From CBFFRJ01 sp963530515 (GTDB lineage: Bacteria; Pseudomonadota; Gammaproteobacteria; Enterobacterales; Enterobacteriaceae), in assembly GCA_963530515.1 (NCBI GenBank), contig CAUSEC010000009.1, positions 62,001 to 126,000 on the forward strand: a stretch of 64,000 bases of DNA, in the 5' to 3' direction. The notes under the pieces are model-generated. The model was not told the origin of the DNA. It worked only from the letters and a program-made list of their open reading frames with translations, and made no database searches. The translations under genes and the position numbers were made by a program. Positions 17,039 to 25,142 of this stretch are shown here, in pieces (positions within the stretch are counted from its first letter, which is position 1; each line of letters opens with the position of its first letter).

Positions 17039-17709
17039 TCGCCAAGATAATGCTTGAGGGTGAGCCGCAGTTCCGGGCTCATCCGATCGAGATTATTAAA
17101 CAACCAGCGTAAGTACCCGGGGTCGCGCTCGGCGACTTCGGAAACCGCTTTTCCCCGATATTTGCCAAAGGTAAAGGTAGTTATCAGCGCTGGGCGACCG
17201 GTGACGGTGGCCATCTGATCCGGCGTCCAGCCTGAGGTGTTCATGATATCAATCAACAGCGCGGCGGTGATGTAGCAATCATAAAGCGCCCGGTGATGAT
17301 GTAATCCTGGCGGTGTCTGTACGCTTAACTTGCGGGATTTGTAGAGTGCCATGTTGCTGTACTTGATACCCGGCCACAATCTGCGGGCCAGTTTCATGGT
17401 GCAAATCCACTCACCGGGCATCTCGGGCAATACGCGCCTGTCGAAGCTGGCGTTGTGCGCCACATACCACTGGCTACCGTAATAATGCGGGATCACTTCT
17501 TCAATCCACGGCTGATTCACCACCATGGCTTCGGTTATGCGATGAATGGCCATGGCCTGCGGGCTGATGGGCCTGTCCGGGCGCACCAGGTGGCTCATCG
17601 GGTTAACAATCTGCCCGTCAACCACGTCCACCGACGCGACTTCAACAATGCCGCCCTGCAAATCGCAGGTTTCGGTATCAATGACTCTCAGCACGGTTCC
17701 CGCTGTCAT
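17035..17709 (-). CDS. exoX: Exodeoxyribonuclease X
   Basis: DnaQ-superfamily 3'-5' exonuclease acting in mismatch repair and UV repair. It has the DEDDh motifs: VIDTET near the start, YVAHNASFDRRVL, and HHRALYDCY. The ATG at 17709 overlaps the holE stop (ATGA); a GTG at 17694 would give the exact E. coli-like start MLRVIDTE, so the true start may be five codons later. It directly follows holE; in E. coli yobB lies between them, so yobB is absent here. Confidence 0.92.
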   Translation of the reverse strand: MTAGTVLRVIDTETCDLQGGIVEVASVDVVDGQIVNPMSHLVRPDRPISPQAMAIHRITEAMVVNQPWIEEVIPHYYGSQWYVAHNASFDRRVLPEMPGEWICTMKLARRLWPGIKYSNMALYKSRKLSVQTPPGLHHHRALYDCYITAALLIDIMNTSGWTPDQMATVTGRPALITTFTFGKYRGKAVSEVAERDPGYLRWLFNNLDRMSPELRLTLKHYLGD

Positions 17710-17936
17710 TTCGCTTTCGGCTCATAAGGCAGGCGTGAAAGATTAACCGACGTCAGGCGGTGGGTGATAAGGCGCTCGCGAAACCAATTGCGCAGGTGTT
17801 CCGGCTGTTCACGCTCAACGACTTCGGCAATGACGGGCATATTGTAGCGCTCTTTAAAGGCCACACCTGCCGCCGCCAGATCGACGTTTACTTTGTCCAT
17901 TTCCTCTTGCGAGAGGTGAGCCAGATTCGTATTCAT
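17706..17936 (-). CDS. holE: DNA polymerase III theta subunit
   Basis: Small subunit of the Pol III core that binds and stabilises the epsilon proofreading subunit. The 76-residue protein contains the family core EMDKVNVDLAAAGVAFKE and RLPYEPKAK at the end. Start at 17936 (MNTNLAHLSQEE) is preceded by AGGAG. Its stop overlaps the exoX start, so two 3'-5' exonuclease-related functions are coupled. Confidence 0.95.
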   Translation of the reverse strand: MNTNLAHLSQEEMDKVNVDLAAAGVAFKERYNMPVIAEVVEREQPEHLRNWFRERLITHRLTSVNLSRLPYEPKAK

Positions 17937-18073
17937 GCGTTTCTCCTGGGTTAACGCCGCAAAAGGTACTAAGCCTGTCGCAGAAAGACAAGTACGCCGA
18001 TGATCATACTCGACGCAAACATTATACGGCGTTATTCTCGTCGCTAAATACATAACGAAAAGGAATGACTAAT

Positions 18074-18448
18074 ATGCTATTCACCGCAACGCGCATGAGC
18101 CGGGGGCTGATCGCTGTCGGCGCGCTACTGACCACCCCACTGGCTTTCGCTCACGCGCATCTGGAAGCACAGACCCCTGCTGCAAATACTCAGGTGACTA
18201 CTGCGCCCCAGGCATTAACGCTGAATTTCTCCGAAGGTATAGAGCCAAAATTCAGTGGGCTAACGCTAACCAATGCCCAGAAACAAACCATTAAAACCGG
18301 TACAGCAACGCGTACTAAAGAAAATAAAGCCCAGCTCGTTGTCCCGCTGGAAGCGTCTCTGCAACCTGGCGATTATACCGTTGACTGGCATGTTGTCTCG
18401 GTTGATGGCCACAAAACACGCGGCTCTTACACCTTCACCGTGAAGTAA
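18074..18448 (+). CDS. yobA: CopC-domain periplasmic protein YobA
   Basis: Periplasmic CopC-like protein expected to bind copper. The 124-residue product has a signal peptide ending AFAHA, leaving a mature N-terminal His (HAHL), the usual Cu(II) ligand of CopC proteins, and a C-terminal DWHVVSVDGHKTRGSYTF motif. I chose the ATG at 18074 because AGGA lies nine bases upstream; the ATG at 18065 abuts that site. It begins the yobA-yebZ-yebY operon. Confidence 0.92.
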   Translation: MLFTATRMSRGLIAVGALLTTPLAFAHAHLEAQTPAANTQVTTAPQALTLNFSEGIEPKFSGLTLTNAQKQTIKTGTATRTKENKAQLVVPLEASLQPGDYTVDWHVVSVDGHKTRGSYTFTVK

Positions 18449-18451
18449 GCG

Positions 18452-19321
18452 ATGCTCACGGCGAGTTATATCGGGCTGCGATTTATTCATTTCAGCACCT
18501 TGATGCTGATTTTCGGCTGTGCCTTCTATATAAGCCGCCTTGCCCCTTTACATCTACAGCGATTAATGACACGTCGATTTCTGCTGCTTCAGCGGGGTTG
18601 TCTGTTGTTTACGGTGATGAGTGCGCTGCTGATGTATGTGCTGCAGGGGGGATTGATGGGGGATGGCTGGCAGGATGTCTGGCAGCCTGATACCTGGCTC
18701 GCGCTGGCGGGAACCCGGTTTGGCAGCGTGTGGATCTGGCAGATGATCGTTGCCGTCCTCGCACTGGCGGTCGCTTTGCTGCAACCGCTTCATCAGAACA
18801 GACTGATGCTGTTGTGTGGCGCGCAACTGCTGCTGATGGCGGGTGTCGGCCATGCAGCGATGCTTGAAGGCATCGCCGGACTGGCGCAACGCGCGAACCA
18901 TGCGCTGCATTTACTCTGTGCGGCAGCCTGGTTCGGTGGGCTGCTGCCCGTCGTGTATTGCATGAAACTGACACGCCGTCGCTGGCAGAAAGAAACCGTG
19001 CTCGCGATGATGCGTTTTTCTCGTTATGGGCACGTTGCGGTGGCCGGAGTGTTAGCCACCGGTGTGATTAATGCGCTTTTTATCCAGGGCACAGTCTGGC
19101 CGTGGCATACCGCCTGGGGGCGTCTTTTGTTGATCAAAAGTGCGCTGGTCCTGCTAATGGTGGCAATTGCTGTAGTGAACAGGTATGTTCTGGTTCCACG
19201 CTTAAGCCTGAAACATTCACGGGCGCGACAAACACTTATTCTTATGACATGGACCGAAGTGGTGCTGGGCGCATCTGCGCTGGCGATGGTGAGTCTGTTC
19301 GCCACCTGGGAACCCTTCTGA
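18452..19321 (+). CDS. yebZ: CopD-family membrane protein YebZ
   Basis: Polytopic inner-membrane protein with about eight hydrophobic segments in 289 residues, belonging to the CopD copper-resistance/import family. Conserved features include RFIHFSTLMLIFG near the start, GVGHAAMLEG and the NHALHLLCAAAWFGGLLPV segment with histidines suited to metal or haem coordination. It begins three bases after yobA, so the two are translated together and may hand on copper. Confidence 0.92.
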   Translation: MLTASYIGLRFIHFSTLMLIFGCAFYISRLAPLHLQRLMTRRFLLLQRGCLLFTVMSALLMYVLQGGLMGDGWQDVWQPDTWLALAGTRFGSVWIWQMIVAVLALAVALLQPLHQNRLMLLCGAQLLLMAGVGHAAMLEGIAGLAQRANHALHLLCAAAWFGGLLPVVYCMKLTRRRWQKETVLAMMRFSRYGHVAVAGVLATGVINALFIQGTVWPWHTAWGRLLLIKSALVLLMVAIAVVNRYVLVPRLSLKHSRARQTLILMTWTEVVLGASALAMVSLFATWEPF

Positions 19322-19330
19322 GCCGGGGAT

Positions 19331-19669
19331 ATGATGAAAAAAAACCTATTGATGTTACTGCTTGCCTTCTCCGCCGCGGCGTCTGCGGCTCCCTCGGTTA
19401 TTACCGTCAGTCGTTTCGAAATTGGCAAAGATAACTGGGCGTTTAACCGCGAAGAGGTGATGCTGACCTGTCGTCCTGGACATGCGCTCTACGTTATCAA
19501 TCCGAGCACGCTGGTGCAGTATCCGTTGAATGATGTTGCCGAGCAGCAGGTAAAAAGCGGAAAAACCACCGCACAACCTATCTCCATCATCCAGGTTGAT
19601 GATGCCTCCCGTCCAGGGGAAAAGATGAGTCTGGCACCGTTTATTGCCCGAGCCGAGACGCTTTGTTAA
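19331..19669 (+). CDS. yebY: Exported DUF2511 protein YebY
   Basis: Small secreted protein of unknown biochemical function, third gene of the copper-type operon. The 112 residues have a signal peptide (MMKKNLLMLLLAFSAAASAA) and two cysteines in the mature part (LTCRPGHALY and the C-terminal ETLC), likely a disulfide. It is ten bases after yebZ. A bidirectional hairpin terminator lies 30 bases downstream. Confidence 0.92.
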   Translation: MMKKNLLMLLLAFSAAASAAPSVITVSRFEIGKDNWAFNREEVMLTCRPGHALYVINPSTLVQYPLNDVAEQQVKSGKTTAQPISIIQVDDASRPGEKMSLAPFIARAETLC

Positions 19670-19695
19670 ATAGCGACGCTAACGTTTTGACAGAT

Positions 19696-19740
19696 AATAA
19701 AAAACCGCAAGCCTTATTTAATAAGTCTTGCGGTTTTAAC
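19696..19740. terminator. Bidirectional terminator of yebY and RyeA
   Basis: A long hairpin (AAAACCGCAAG...CTTGCGGTTTT with an inner CTTAT/ATAAG pairing) has T-runs on both sides. It can end yebY on the plus strand and the RyeA antisense RNA on the minus strand. Confidence 0.8.
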
Positions 19741-19965
19741 ATTTTTAAGCGTGACGATAACCTAAATTTTCAGAGCGCTTTGGTTGCAAACTGGAAAACC
19801 TGACGCCGTCATCTATTCTTAAAGTGCAAGGCGACTTAGCCTGCATTAATGCCAACTTTTAGCGCACGGCTCTCTCCCAAGAGCCATTTCCCTGGACCGA
19901 ATACAGGAATCGTATTCGGTCTTTTTTTGGCTCCCGTTTCCGAAAGAGCCGACAGGGTGTAACAG
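19698..19965 (-). ncRNA. ryeA: Antisense small RNA RyeA (SraC), ends approximate
   Basis: In E. coli RyeA is a roughly 250-275 base RNA transcribed opposite to SdsR, fully covering it and acting with it as an antisense pair degraded by RNase III. Here the minus strand across SdsR ends at a strong hairpin with a U-run near 19698, and a start about 260 bases away near 19965 fits the expected length. The 5' end is inferred, not seen as a clear promoter. Confidence 0.55.
19826..19928 (+). ncRNA. sdsR: SigmaS-dependent small RNA SdsR (RyeB)
   Basis: About 103 bases, nearly identical to Salmonella/E. coli SdsR: 5' GCAAGGCGACTTAGCC, the central hairpin GGCTCT-CTCCCAA-GAGCC, and a terminator stem GACCGAATAC/GTATTCGGTC with U7. 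The upstream CTATTCTTAA matches the extended -10 of RpoS promoters. SdsR is a Hfq-bound stationary-phase RNA that represses targets such as ompD, mutS and tolC in relatives. It lies between yebY and pphA, its usual neighbourhood. Confidence 0.93.
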
Positions 19966-20081
19966 AACATTCGCTCATTCCCTGCGTAAAGTCTGTATAC
20001 GGGCTAAACCATAACATAGTCTGGTCTACAATCGTCCAGCGTTTTTTTGGAAATGCAGAAACTTTGCGCAGGAGATGGATG

Positions 20082-20576
20082 ATGAATATTACCCGGTTGT
20101 CTGACGAACCCAGGGCAACGGTTGAAGGCTTAGCGGCGCTCCTCCACCAGGAATGGTCGGATTTTGAACGCTGGTCAACAAAAGAGAAGATTATCACGCG
20201 TCTCACCGAGCGATGCGCGTCGAAACAGGATGGCATGACGCTGGTGGCGCTGGATTCCACTGAATTAGTGGCGACAGCAAGTATTATTCCCTGGGAGCTT
20301 ACTGATCATCCTGAACGTAAATATTGGCTGGGAGAAGTGCTCACCGTCGAAAAACATCGCGGAAAAGGCGTCGCCAGGACACTAATCCGGGCACTTATTG
20401 ACGCTTCACTTACTGCCGGCTACCCCGCTCTGTGGCTCTACACGCCCGACCAGCAGGCGCTTTATCACTATTTGGGCTGGCGACGCGTTGAGGAAAGACT
20501 CGTCGACAACGAATGGGTTACGGTGATGGTTTACGATCTTTCGCCTTCTCGTGAATCAGATGGCGAGGAAACATAA
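20082..20576 (+). CDS. GNAT-family N-acetyltransferase
   Basis: Predicted acetyl-CoA-dependent acetyltransferase of unknown substrate. The 164-residue protein has the GNAT fold order, with the acetyl-CoA pyrophosphate loop in VLTVEKHRGKGVARTLI (RxxGxA pattern) at about 87-103 and the late beta-bulge segment ALYHYLGWRRVEE. The ATG at 20082 sits seven bases after GGAG; starts a few codons upstream are too close or are TTG. E. coli K-12 has no such gene between sdsR and pphA, so it is part of an accessory insert. Confidence 0.8.
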   Translation: MNITRLSDEPRATVEGLAALLHQEWSDFERWSTKEKIITRLTERCASKQDGMTLVALDSTELVATASIIPWELTDHPERKYWLGEVLTVEKHRGKGVARTLIRALIDASLTAGYPALWLYTPDQQALYHYLGWRRVEERLVDNEWVTVMVYDLSPSRESDGEET

Positions 20577-20643
20577 CAAGAGACGATGACCAAAAGGCTG
20601 TGCTACTGTCGTATGCAATTTAAACAAAACTGAGGACAACGAC

Positions 20644-20862
20644 ATGAGCAAAGATGTTGTGGTAATACTCCCCGGTGGCAAGGTCGAGCATCTTTCCGTT
20701 GCTGATGACCTGAAAAAAGTCAGCTATAGAAACGATCAGCGTTCCTTCCTGGATCTGCCAATCGAAACCTATGTGCTGGATGGGGAAGAGTTTCTGATTG
20801 CAAAGTTTTCTGACCTGGTCAGTCCCCGGGAAACTGAACAGGCTATCCGGCAATTCTATTAA
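20644..20862 (+). CDS. Uncharacterised 72-residue protein
   Basis: Small soluble protein, not recognised. It begins MSKDVVVILPGGKVEHLSV after a GAGGACAAC ribosome binding site, has no signal peptide, membrane segment or cysteine, and looks like a compact beta-rich fold with alternating hydrophobics (VVVILPGG, ETYVLDGEEFLIAKF) and a short C-terminal helix. It lies 68 bases after the GNAT gene, separated by a possible promoter region. Coding looks real from codon use and the start site, but no function can be given. Confidence 0.65.
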   Translation: MSKDVVVILPGGKVEHLSVADDLKKVSYRNDQRSFLDLPIETYVLDGEEFLIAKFSDLVSPRETEQAIRQFY

Positions 20863-21297
20863 TACCCTTCAACACCGCATTCATTATGAATGCCGCTAGC
20901 GGATATTTTTCCTCTGAATCCGATGAGAAGTAAGAAATAACGTGGTGAGGCCTCATATGAGGCCTCGCATTCAGGATGCTTGCTTAACCCATCGACGTCT
21001 TTTCGGGATGCAAGTTTTTAACGTGAGCCGGACGCCACAGACCGAGCATAATGCCCCATGTGGGTATTTTTTTTCAGGGCAAAACTGGGTAAAAAAGAAT
21101 TGATTTCCGTTGCAAACCGGGCAAACAAACTTAAGGTTTGGAATAGCCCCTCCAGACTGTGGAATGGAGTAGCCACACTAACATGAAAAAAATCCCTTTG
21201 AGGATATATCGTTAGGTTATTCCCGTCACGCCAGATTCATTTCAGAAAAGCGTATTGCTGAAAGGGGGCAGAATATGACATCTGCCCAGGTGAAGTG
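20863..21297. other. 435-base non-coding stretch rich in hairpins
   Basis: No supportable ORF. On the plus strand it holds, in order: GCATTCA-TTA-TGAATGC (20877-20893), CCGCTAGCGG followed by ATATTTTT (20893-20910), the 20-base palindrome at 20947-20966, a CTTGC...GCAAG hairpin with T5 (20979-21019), and a AATGCCC/GGGTATT hairpin ending in T8 (about 21043-21068). The first probably ends the upstream small gene; the last two resemble intrinsic terminators of an unannotated plus-strand RNA. Near the right end GGGCAGA/TCTGCCC (21266-21287) may end the minus-strand VirK-like gene. Confidence 0.55.
20947..20966. repeat. Perfect 20-base palindrome
   Basis: Two copies of the self-complementary octamer GAGGCCTC flank ATAT, so the whole is both a direct repeat and a perfect inverted repeat. 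No T-run follows, so it is not a standard terminator; a dimeric protein site or RNA hairpin is possible. Confidence 0.7.
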
Positions 21298-22239
21298 TCA
21301 GAAATAGTTATTCAGGCTGGACTGTATTTCGTCGAGTAATTGAAAGCGACGACGGTATTCTGCTCTTTTTTTACTGGCAATTTCATCAAGCGGCTTGCGT
21401 TCCATTTGCAAAGGTAAACGCCAGCGATAATTATCCGCTTTAACGCCTTCGATAGAAGCCCAAAACTCGTCATAGCTGGCGTGGAAATGCCGACCTTTAC
21501 TAAAACGATAGCGTAATGCCCGAAAAACATGTCCATTGTCACTGACACCATACACGGCATTAATCCCGGTGCTCGCACACATCTGCCATAAAGTTTCCAG
21601 CAGCATGCGTTTAGGGAAAATACCATGACAGGCTTTTGTCGCCGTCTTAATGACGTCGTGGGTGACATTTTTACGTGGCCCCTGCAGGCCGCCTATGACT
21701 AATGTCCGCTCGCCATTTTCCTGAGTGACACTAAAAGTGACGCTTGCCAGCAGCGCATTATTACCGTCATAAAACCACAATGTGCTTTCGCCTTCGCGTT
21801 CCGCTTTGTGCGCGCCGGACGCATAGACGTAGAAGTCAGACTCATCCTTGCCTTTGAACTGCAAAATCAGCTGCGCGGTGGTGGCTGTGAGCGCTTTTGC
21901 GGCGGACTCTGACACGTGATTGTCAAGCCAGTCATAGTGACTGATGATGGCATCGGCACGGCGGGAGGCGCTTAGCCCCAGCGTCAGATAATGCCGATGC
22001 GATTTGCTGGGCAATGTCACCTGGGCGCGGAGCTGCTCTTCAAAGCCCTGGCGCTGTGACAGCGCGTCGAGCATTCTGACCGTGGATGGCCAGAACAGCA
22101 GCGAGCGCAGCAAAAATTTGAGGCGATAATTGCGCTTACGCCAGATAGGGCCAGGCGTTAAACGGCCGGTAACCAGTTCGCTAATGATATGTCTTTGGGA
22201 AGATTGCAGGTTTTTTGTTTGCAGACTGATATTGGACAC
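21298..22239 (-). CDS. VirK/YbjX family protein (DUF535)
   Basis: Member of the VirK/YbjX family, linked in enterics to surface or lipid A modification and resistance to antimicrobial peptides; biochemical role unknown. The 313 residues include the family patterns GGLQGPRKNVTHDVIKTATKACHG and NGHVFRALRYRFSKGRHFHASYDEFW. I chose GTG at 22239, eight bases after AGAGG; a TTG at 22263 has no ribosome binding site. It is convergent with the 72-residue gene and divergent from pphA. K-12 lacks a gene here, so it seems to be a second, locus-specific copy. Confidence 0.82.
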   Translation of the reverse strand: MSNISLQTKNLQSSQRHIISELVTGRLTPGPIWRKRNYRLKFLLRSLLFWPSTVRMLDALSQRQGFEEQLRAQVTLPSKSHRHYLTLGLSASRRADAIISHYDWLDNHVSESAAKALTATTAQLILQFKGKDESDFYVYASGAHKAEREGESTLWFYDGNNALLASVTFSVTQENGERTLVIGGLQGPRKNVTHDVIKTATKACHGIFPKRMLLETLWQMCASTGINAVYGVSDNGHVFRALRYRFSKGRHFHASYDEFWASIEGVKADNYRWRLPLQMERKPLDEIASKKRAEYRRRFQLLDEIQSSLNNYF

Positions 22240-22411
22240 GATATGCACCTCTGAATGTTTCAAAGGGTATTCTAGAGATTGCAGAATTATAAATTAACGG
22301 GGTGCAAAGCTTTATTTACGGTTCGTTTAGGGCTGATTGAGGTTAACGGCAATTTCCACGACGGACGGGCAGAGTCAAGTCTTCTCTCTATACTAATTAT
22401 GAGGGGGATAT

Positions 22412-23056
22412 ATGTATCAACGTATCGACGGTGAGAAGTGGCGTCATATATGGATTGTGGGCGATCTGCACGGTTGTTTTCAGCAGCTGGTGGCCAAATT
22501 ACGCGAGCAACGCTTCAATCCCTGGCAGGATTTGATAATTAGCGTAGGTGACCTTATTGACCGAGGCCCTGATAGTCTTGCATGCCTGCAATTATTGCGA
22601 AAACCCTGGTTTAAAAGCGTGCGGGGGAATCATGAACAAATGGCTCTCGATGCGCTGTCAGCGGGAGAAGCGAGCATGTGGTTATTCAATGGCGGAAACT
22701 GGTTTTCGCAGTTGCAGGAAGATGAGCATCAGCATGCCGAGCAGGCATTACTCTCCTGCGCGCAGCTACCGCTTATTCTGGAACTCCATTGTCAAAGCGG
22801 AATAAATATCATTGCTCACGCGGACTACCCGGCCACGGAATATAAGTGGCAGCAGACGCTGGATGAGCAAGCAGTATTGTGGAGTCGGGAGCGGATAAAT
22901 AGTCATATATCCGGCGTGGGAAAAGCCATTCCGGGAGCTGACCATTTTTGGTTTGGCCATACGCCACTTAAACAGCGACTCGACGTTGCGAATCAGCATT
23001 ATATCGACACCGGTGCCGTATTTGGTGGTGAACTGACGATGGTGCAAGTGCAATAG
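22412..23056 (+). CDS. pphA: Serine/threonine protein phosphatase PphA
   Basis: Metal-dependent PPP-family phosphatase acting on phosphoproteins; in E. coli it signals protein misfolding. The 214-residue protein has all motifs: GDLHG, GDLIDRG, RGNHE, and the later histidines in IIAHADYP and FWFGHTPLK. ATG at 22412 follows GAGGGGGAT. It ends base-to-base with the convergent yebW. Confidence 0.93.
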   Translation: MYQRIDGEKWRHIWIVGDLHGCFQQLVAKLREQRFNPWQDLIISVGDLIDRGPDSLACLQLLRKPWFKSVRGNHEQMALDALSAGEASMWLFNGGNWFSQLQEDEHQHAEQALLSCAQLPLILELHCQSGINIIAHADYPATEYKWQQTLDEQAVLWSRERINSHISGVGKAIPGADHFWFGHTPLKQRLDVANQHYIDTGAVFGGELTMVQVQ

Positions 23057-23248
23057 CTAAAAATCGCTGTATTCCTGCGCCGGGCGCCAGAAGCCATCAA
23101 TGAAATCTTCGACCGGATAACATCCACCATAGCGTAAACGCTGAACGTCCATTGCCACCAGGCACTGCCGCTCGGTATTGAAGACATCAACCACGATGTC
23201 GTCACAGCCACCATCCAGGTAACATACAAACAAAACCAGTGCGAACAT
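23057..23248 (-). CDS. yebW: Uncharacterised small protein YebW
   Basis: 63-residue conserved enterobacterial protein of unknown role. The sequence MFALVLFVCYLDGGCDDIVVD and the C-terminal VEDFIDGFWRPAQEYSDF match E. coli YebW closely. Three cysteines are present (C9, C15, C29). The start at 23248 is chosen over 23269 because it gives the family N terminus. It abuts pphA and probably belongs to the yebV-yebW end of the letAB-rsmF run. Confidence 0.85.
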   Translation of the reverse strand: MFALVLFVCYLDGGCDDIVVDVFNTERQCLVAMDVQRLRYGGCYPVEDFIDGFWRPAQEYSDF

Positions 23249-23319
23249 TCCATCCTCGGACAATGACAACCTGATGTTATTGTAGGGGATGAATGGGGGC
23301 AGGGGAAATGAAGCGGGTA

Positions 23320-23343
23320 AATAACCCGTCTGGCGGACGGGTT
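23320..23343 (-). terminator. Hairpin after yebV
   Basis: On the minus strand AACCCGTC pairs with GACGGGTT over a 5-base loop and is followed by ATTTAC. It starts ten bases after the yebV stop and may partly end that transcript before yebW. Confidence 0.5.
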
Positions 23344-23352
23344 CCCATTGGA

Positions 23353-23592
23353 TCAGGCAAGGCGCATAACCCAGGTGTCAGACTTTTGATCGTAATGCTC
23401 GCGATATAAAACAGAATGTTCGCCGTCAAGGATCGCCGGAATGCTGGTTTCCGCGTCCCAGGCATCAAGTTGCATACATAAATCCGGGTCGGATGAACAG
23501 GGAATACGTAACGTTCGCTCGCCCTGATTTTCACCCTGCAACTCGGCATCATCGATTTCGAAGGCGCCGATACGCACGCTGGTTTTCGTCAT
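23353..23592 (-). CDS. yebV: Uncharacterised small protein YebV
   Basis: 79-residue conserved cytoplasmic protein with no assigned function. The start TKTSVRIGAFEIDDAEL and the segment CMQLDAWDAETSIPAILDGEHS match E. coli YebV. Two cysteines (C32, C39) occur. It follows rsmF by 104 bases on the minus strand. No motif suggests an activity. Confidence 0.9.
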   Translation of the reverse strand: MTKTSVRIGAFEIDDAELQGENQGERTLRIPCSSDPDLCMQLDAWDAETSIPAILDGEHSVLYREHYDQKSDTWVMRLA

Positions 23593-23696
23593 AATGCTCT
23601 CCGTTGATGGATAAGTGTGGTACGACCAGTGCAGCCGTCCACTTTTTAGCCTGGTACAACAAATTGCAAGACGCCAGTCAGAACGTGCGTTTTTTT

Positions 23697-25142
23697 CTAA
23701 GGCGTGTCGTGGCTGGCGAACAAGCGGCCATCACGAACCAGTTCCCTGGGGTAGCTGTTTTTCAGTCGTGAGCCGATTTTCTTCGCCAGACCCAAAGGCT
23801 GGTGCTGGTACGTCACGATAACGTCGTCATGAACAGGCACCGTTTGCGGATAAACATCACGCCCCCGATACCACTCTTGCGCTTCAACATGAGATAACTC
23901 AAAGGCCAGCGGGTTCTGCGTGCCCGCCAGCGCGATGACGGCCTCATGCTGCCAGCGGAAGCCTTTGTTATGGCTCTCAGCGAGTTTCAATCCGATGCGT
24001 GAGAAACGCACCTTACCAATAAGCGGCTCAACGGCGTCCGGGAATAACCAGATTTCTTTATCACGCTGCCAAAGCTGCATGTCCACCGGCCAGCTGAGAC
24101 CCACAGCGGCAGCTGCGGCGGTTAACACAGCCGCCTCACGCGGTTTTACGCGAGCAAACGGGAAATTCCCCACTTTGTATTGCGGCGCGGGCAGTGGCGG
24201 GAGGCTTGCACGTTTGCGTAGCCGGGCCACGAAGAAACCTTCGCAGTCATAAATCTGCGGGAACACATGCAGGAAACCCTCTTCCGTCAGGGCCTGAGTG
24301 GCACCGGCAAACAGTTCGCCAAGTGGAACGTATTCAACCGCGTCAGGGTATTGCTGCATGAGCCAGAGGCAGACGGCTTCGTTTTCATCGCGGTTGAGTG
24401 TGCAGGTGGAATAGACCAGGGTACCCCCCGGACGCAGCGCGTGAAAGGCGCTGTCGATAAGCTCCCGCTGGGTTGCGGCAATTTCAAGATTGCTGGCGTG
24501 TGACCAGTTTTTCAGGGCATCAGGGTCTTTACGGACCACGCCTTCGCCAGAGCAGGGCGCATCCAGCAGGATGGCATCGAACATTTCGGGTAATGCCGGG
24601 CCAAAGACGCGTCCGTCGAAATGCGTTAACGCGACGTTGCCAATGCCACAGCGGCTGATATTGGCATGCAGGACCTTAACGCGGCTTGCGGAATACTCAT
24701 TGGCAAGGATGGTACCTTTGTTCCCCATGCGTGCGGCAATCTGGGTGGTCTTCGAACCAGGAGCCGCAGCCACGTCCATCACACGCGTGGGCATCTCGCC
24801 GTCGGCAAACAGCGCACTTACCGGCAGCATGGAACTCGCTTCCTGAATGTAAAACATGCCACTCAGGTGCTCAGCAGTACTGCCCAGCGGCAGAGCATCC
24901 TCATCTTCCCTTTCAATCCAGAAACCTTCCTCACACCAGGGGATAGGCGTCAGCTGCCAGCAGTAAGGCGCGACCAGTGTCAGAAAATCGGCGACCGAAA
25001 TTTTCAGCGTGTTGACACGAATACTGCGGCGCAAGGGACGCTGGCAGGCGGCAATAAAATCATCGAAGGAGAGGGTGGCAGGCATTGCATCACGCATTTG
25101 TGCCAGAAATTCGTCAGGAAGATAAACAGCGTTTTGAGCCAC
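23697..25142 (-). CDS. rsmF: 16S rRNA m5C1407 methyltransferase RsmF
   Basis: SAM-dependent methylase that modifies C1407 of 16S rRNA in the 30S subunit. The 481 residues hold the Rossmann SAM site VMDVAAAPGSKTTQIA, the motif DAPCSGEGVVRKD and the catalytic-cysteine motif YSTCTLNRDENE, then a C-terminal RNA-binding region. The start is taken at GTG 25142 (VAQNAVYLPDEF), as in E. coli; an ATG 14 codons upstream adds a non-family extension. It lies 80 bases downstream of letB. Confidence 0.94.
   Translation of the reverse strand: MAQNAVYLPDEFLAQMRDAMPATLSFDDFIAACQRPLRRSIRVNTLKISVADFLTLVAPYCWQLTPIPWCEEGFWIEREDEDALPLGSTAEHLSGMFYIQEASSMLPVSALFADGEMPTRVMDVAAAPGSKTTQIAARMGNKGTILANEYSASRVKVLHANISRCGIGNVALTHFDGRVFGPALPEMFDAILLDAPCSGEGVVRKDPDALKNWSHASNLEIAATQRELIDSAFHALRPGGTLVYSTCTLNRDENEAVCLWLMQQYPDAVEYVPLGELFAGATQALTEEGFLHVFPQIYDCEGFFVARLRKRASLPPLPAPQYKVGNFPFARVKPREAAVLTAAAAAVGLSWPVDMQLWQRDKEIWLFPDAVEPLIGKVRFSRIGLKLAESHNKGFRWQHEAVIALAGTQNPLAFELSHVEAQEWYRGRDVYPQTVPVHDDVIVTYQHQPLGLAKKIGSRLKNSYPRELVRDGRLFASHDTP

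Noticed and set aside
21183..21215. Ten-codon peptide frame (MKKIPLRIYR)
   Set aside because: Has no ribosome binding site and lies in a non-coding stretch; too short to support.
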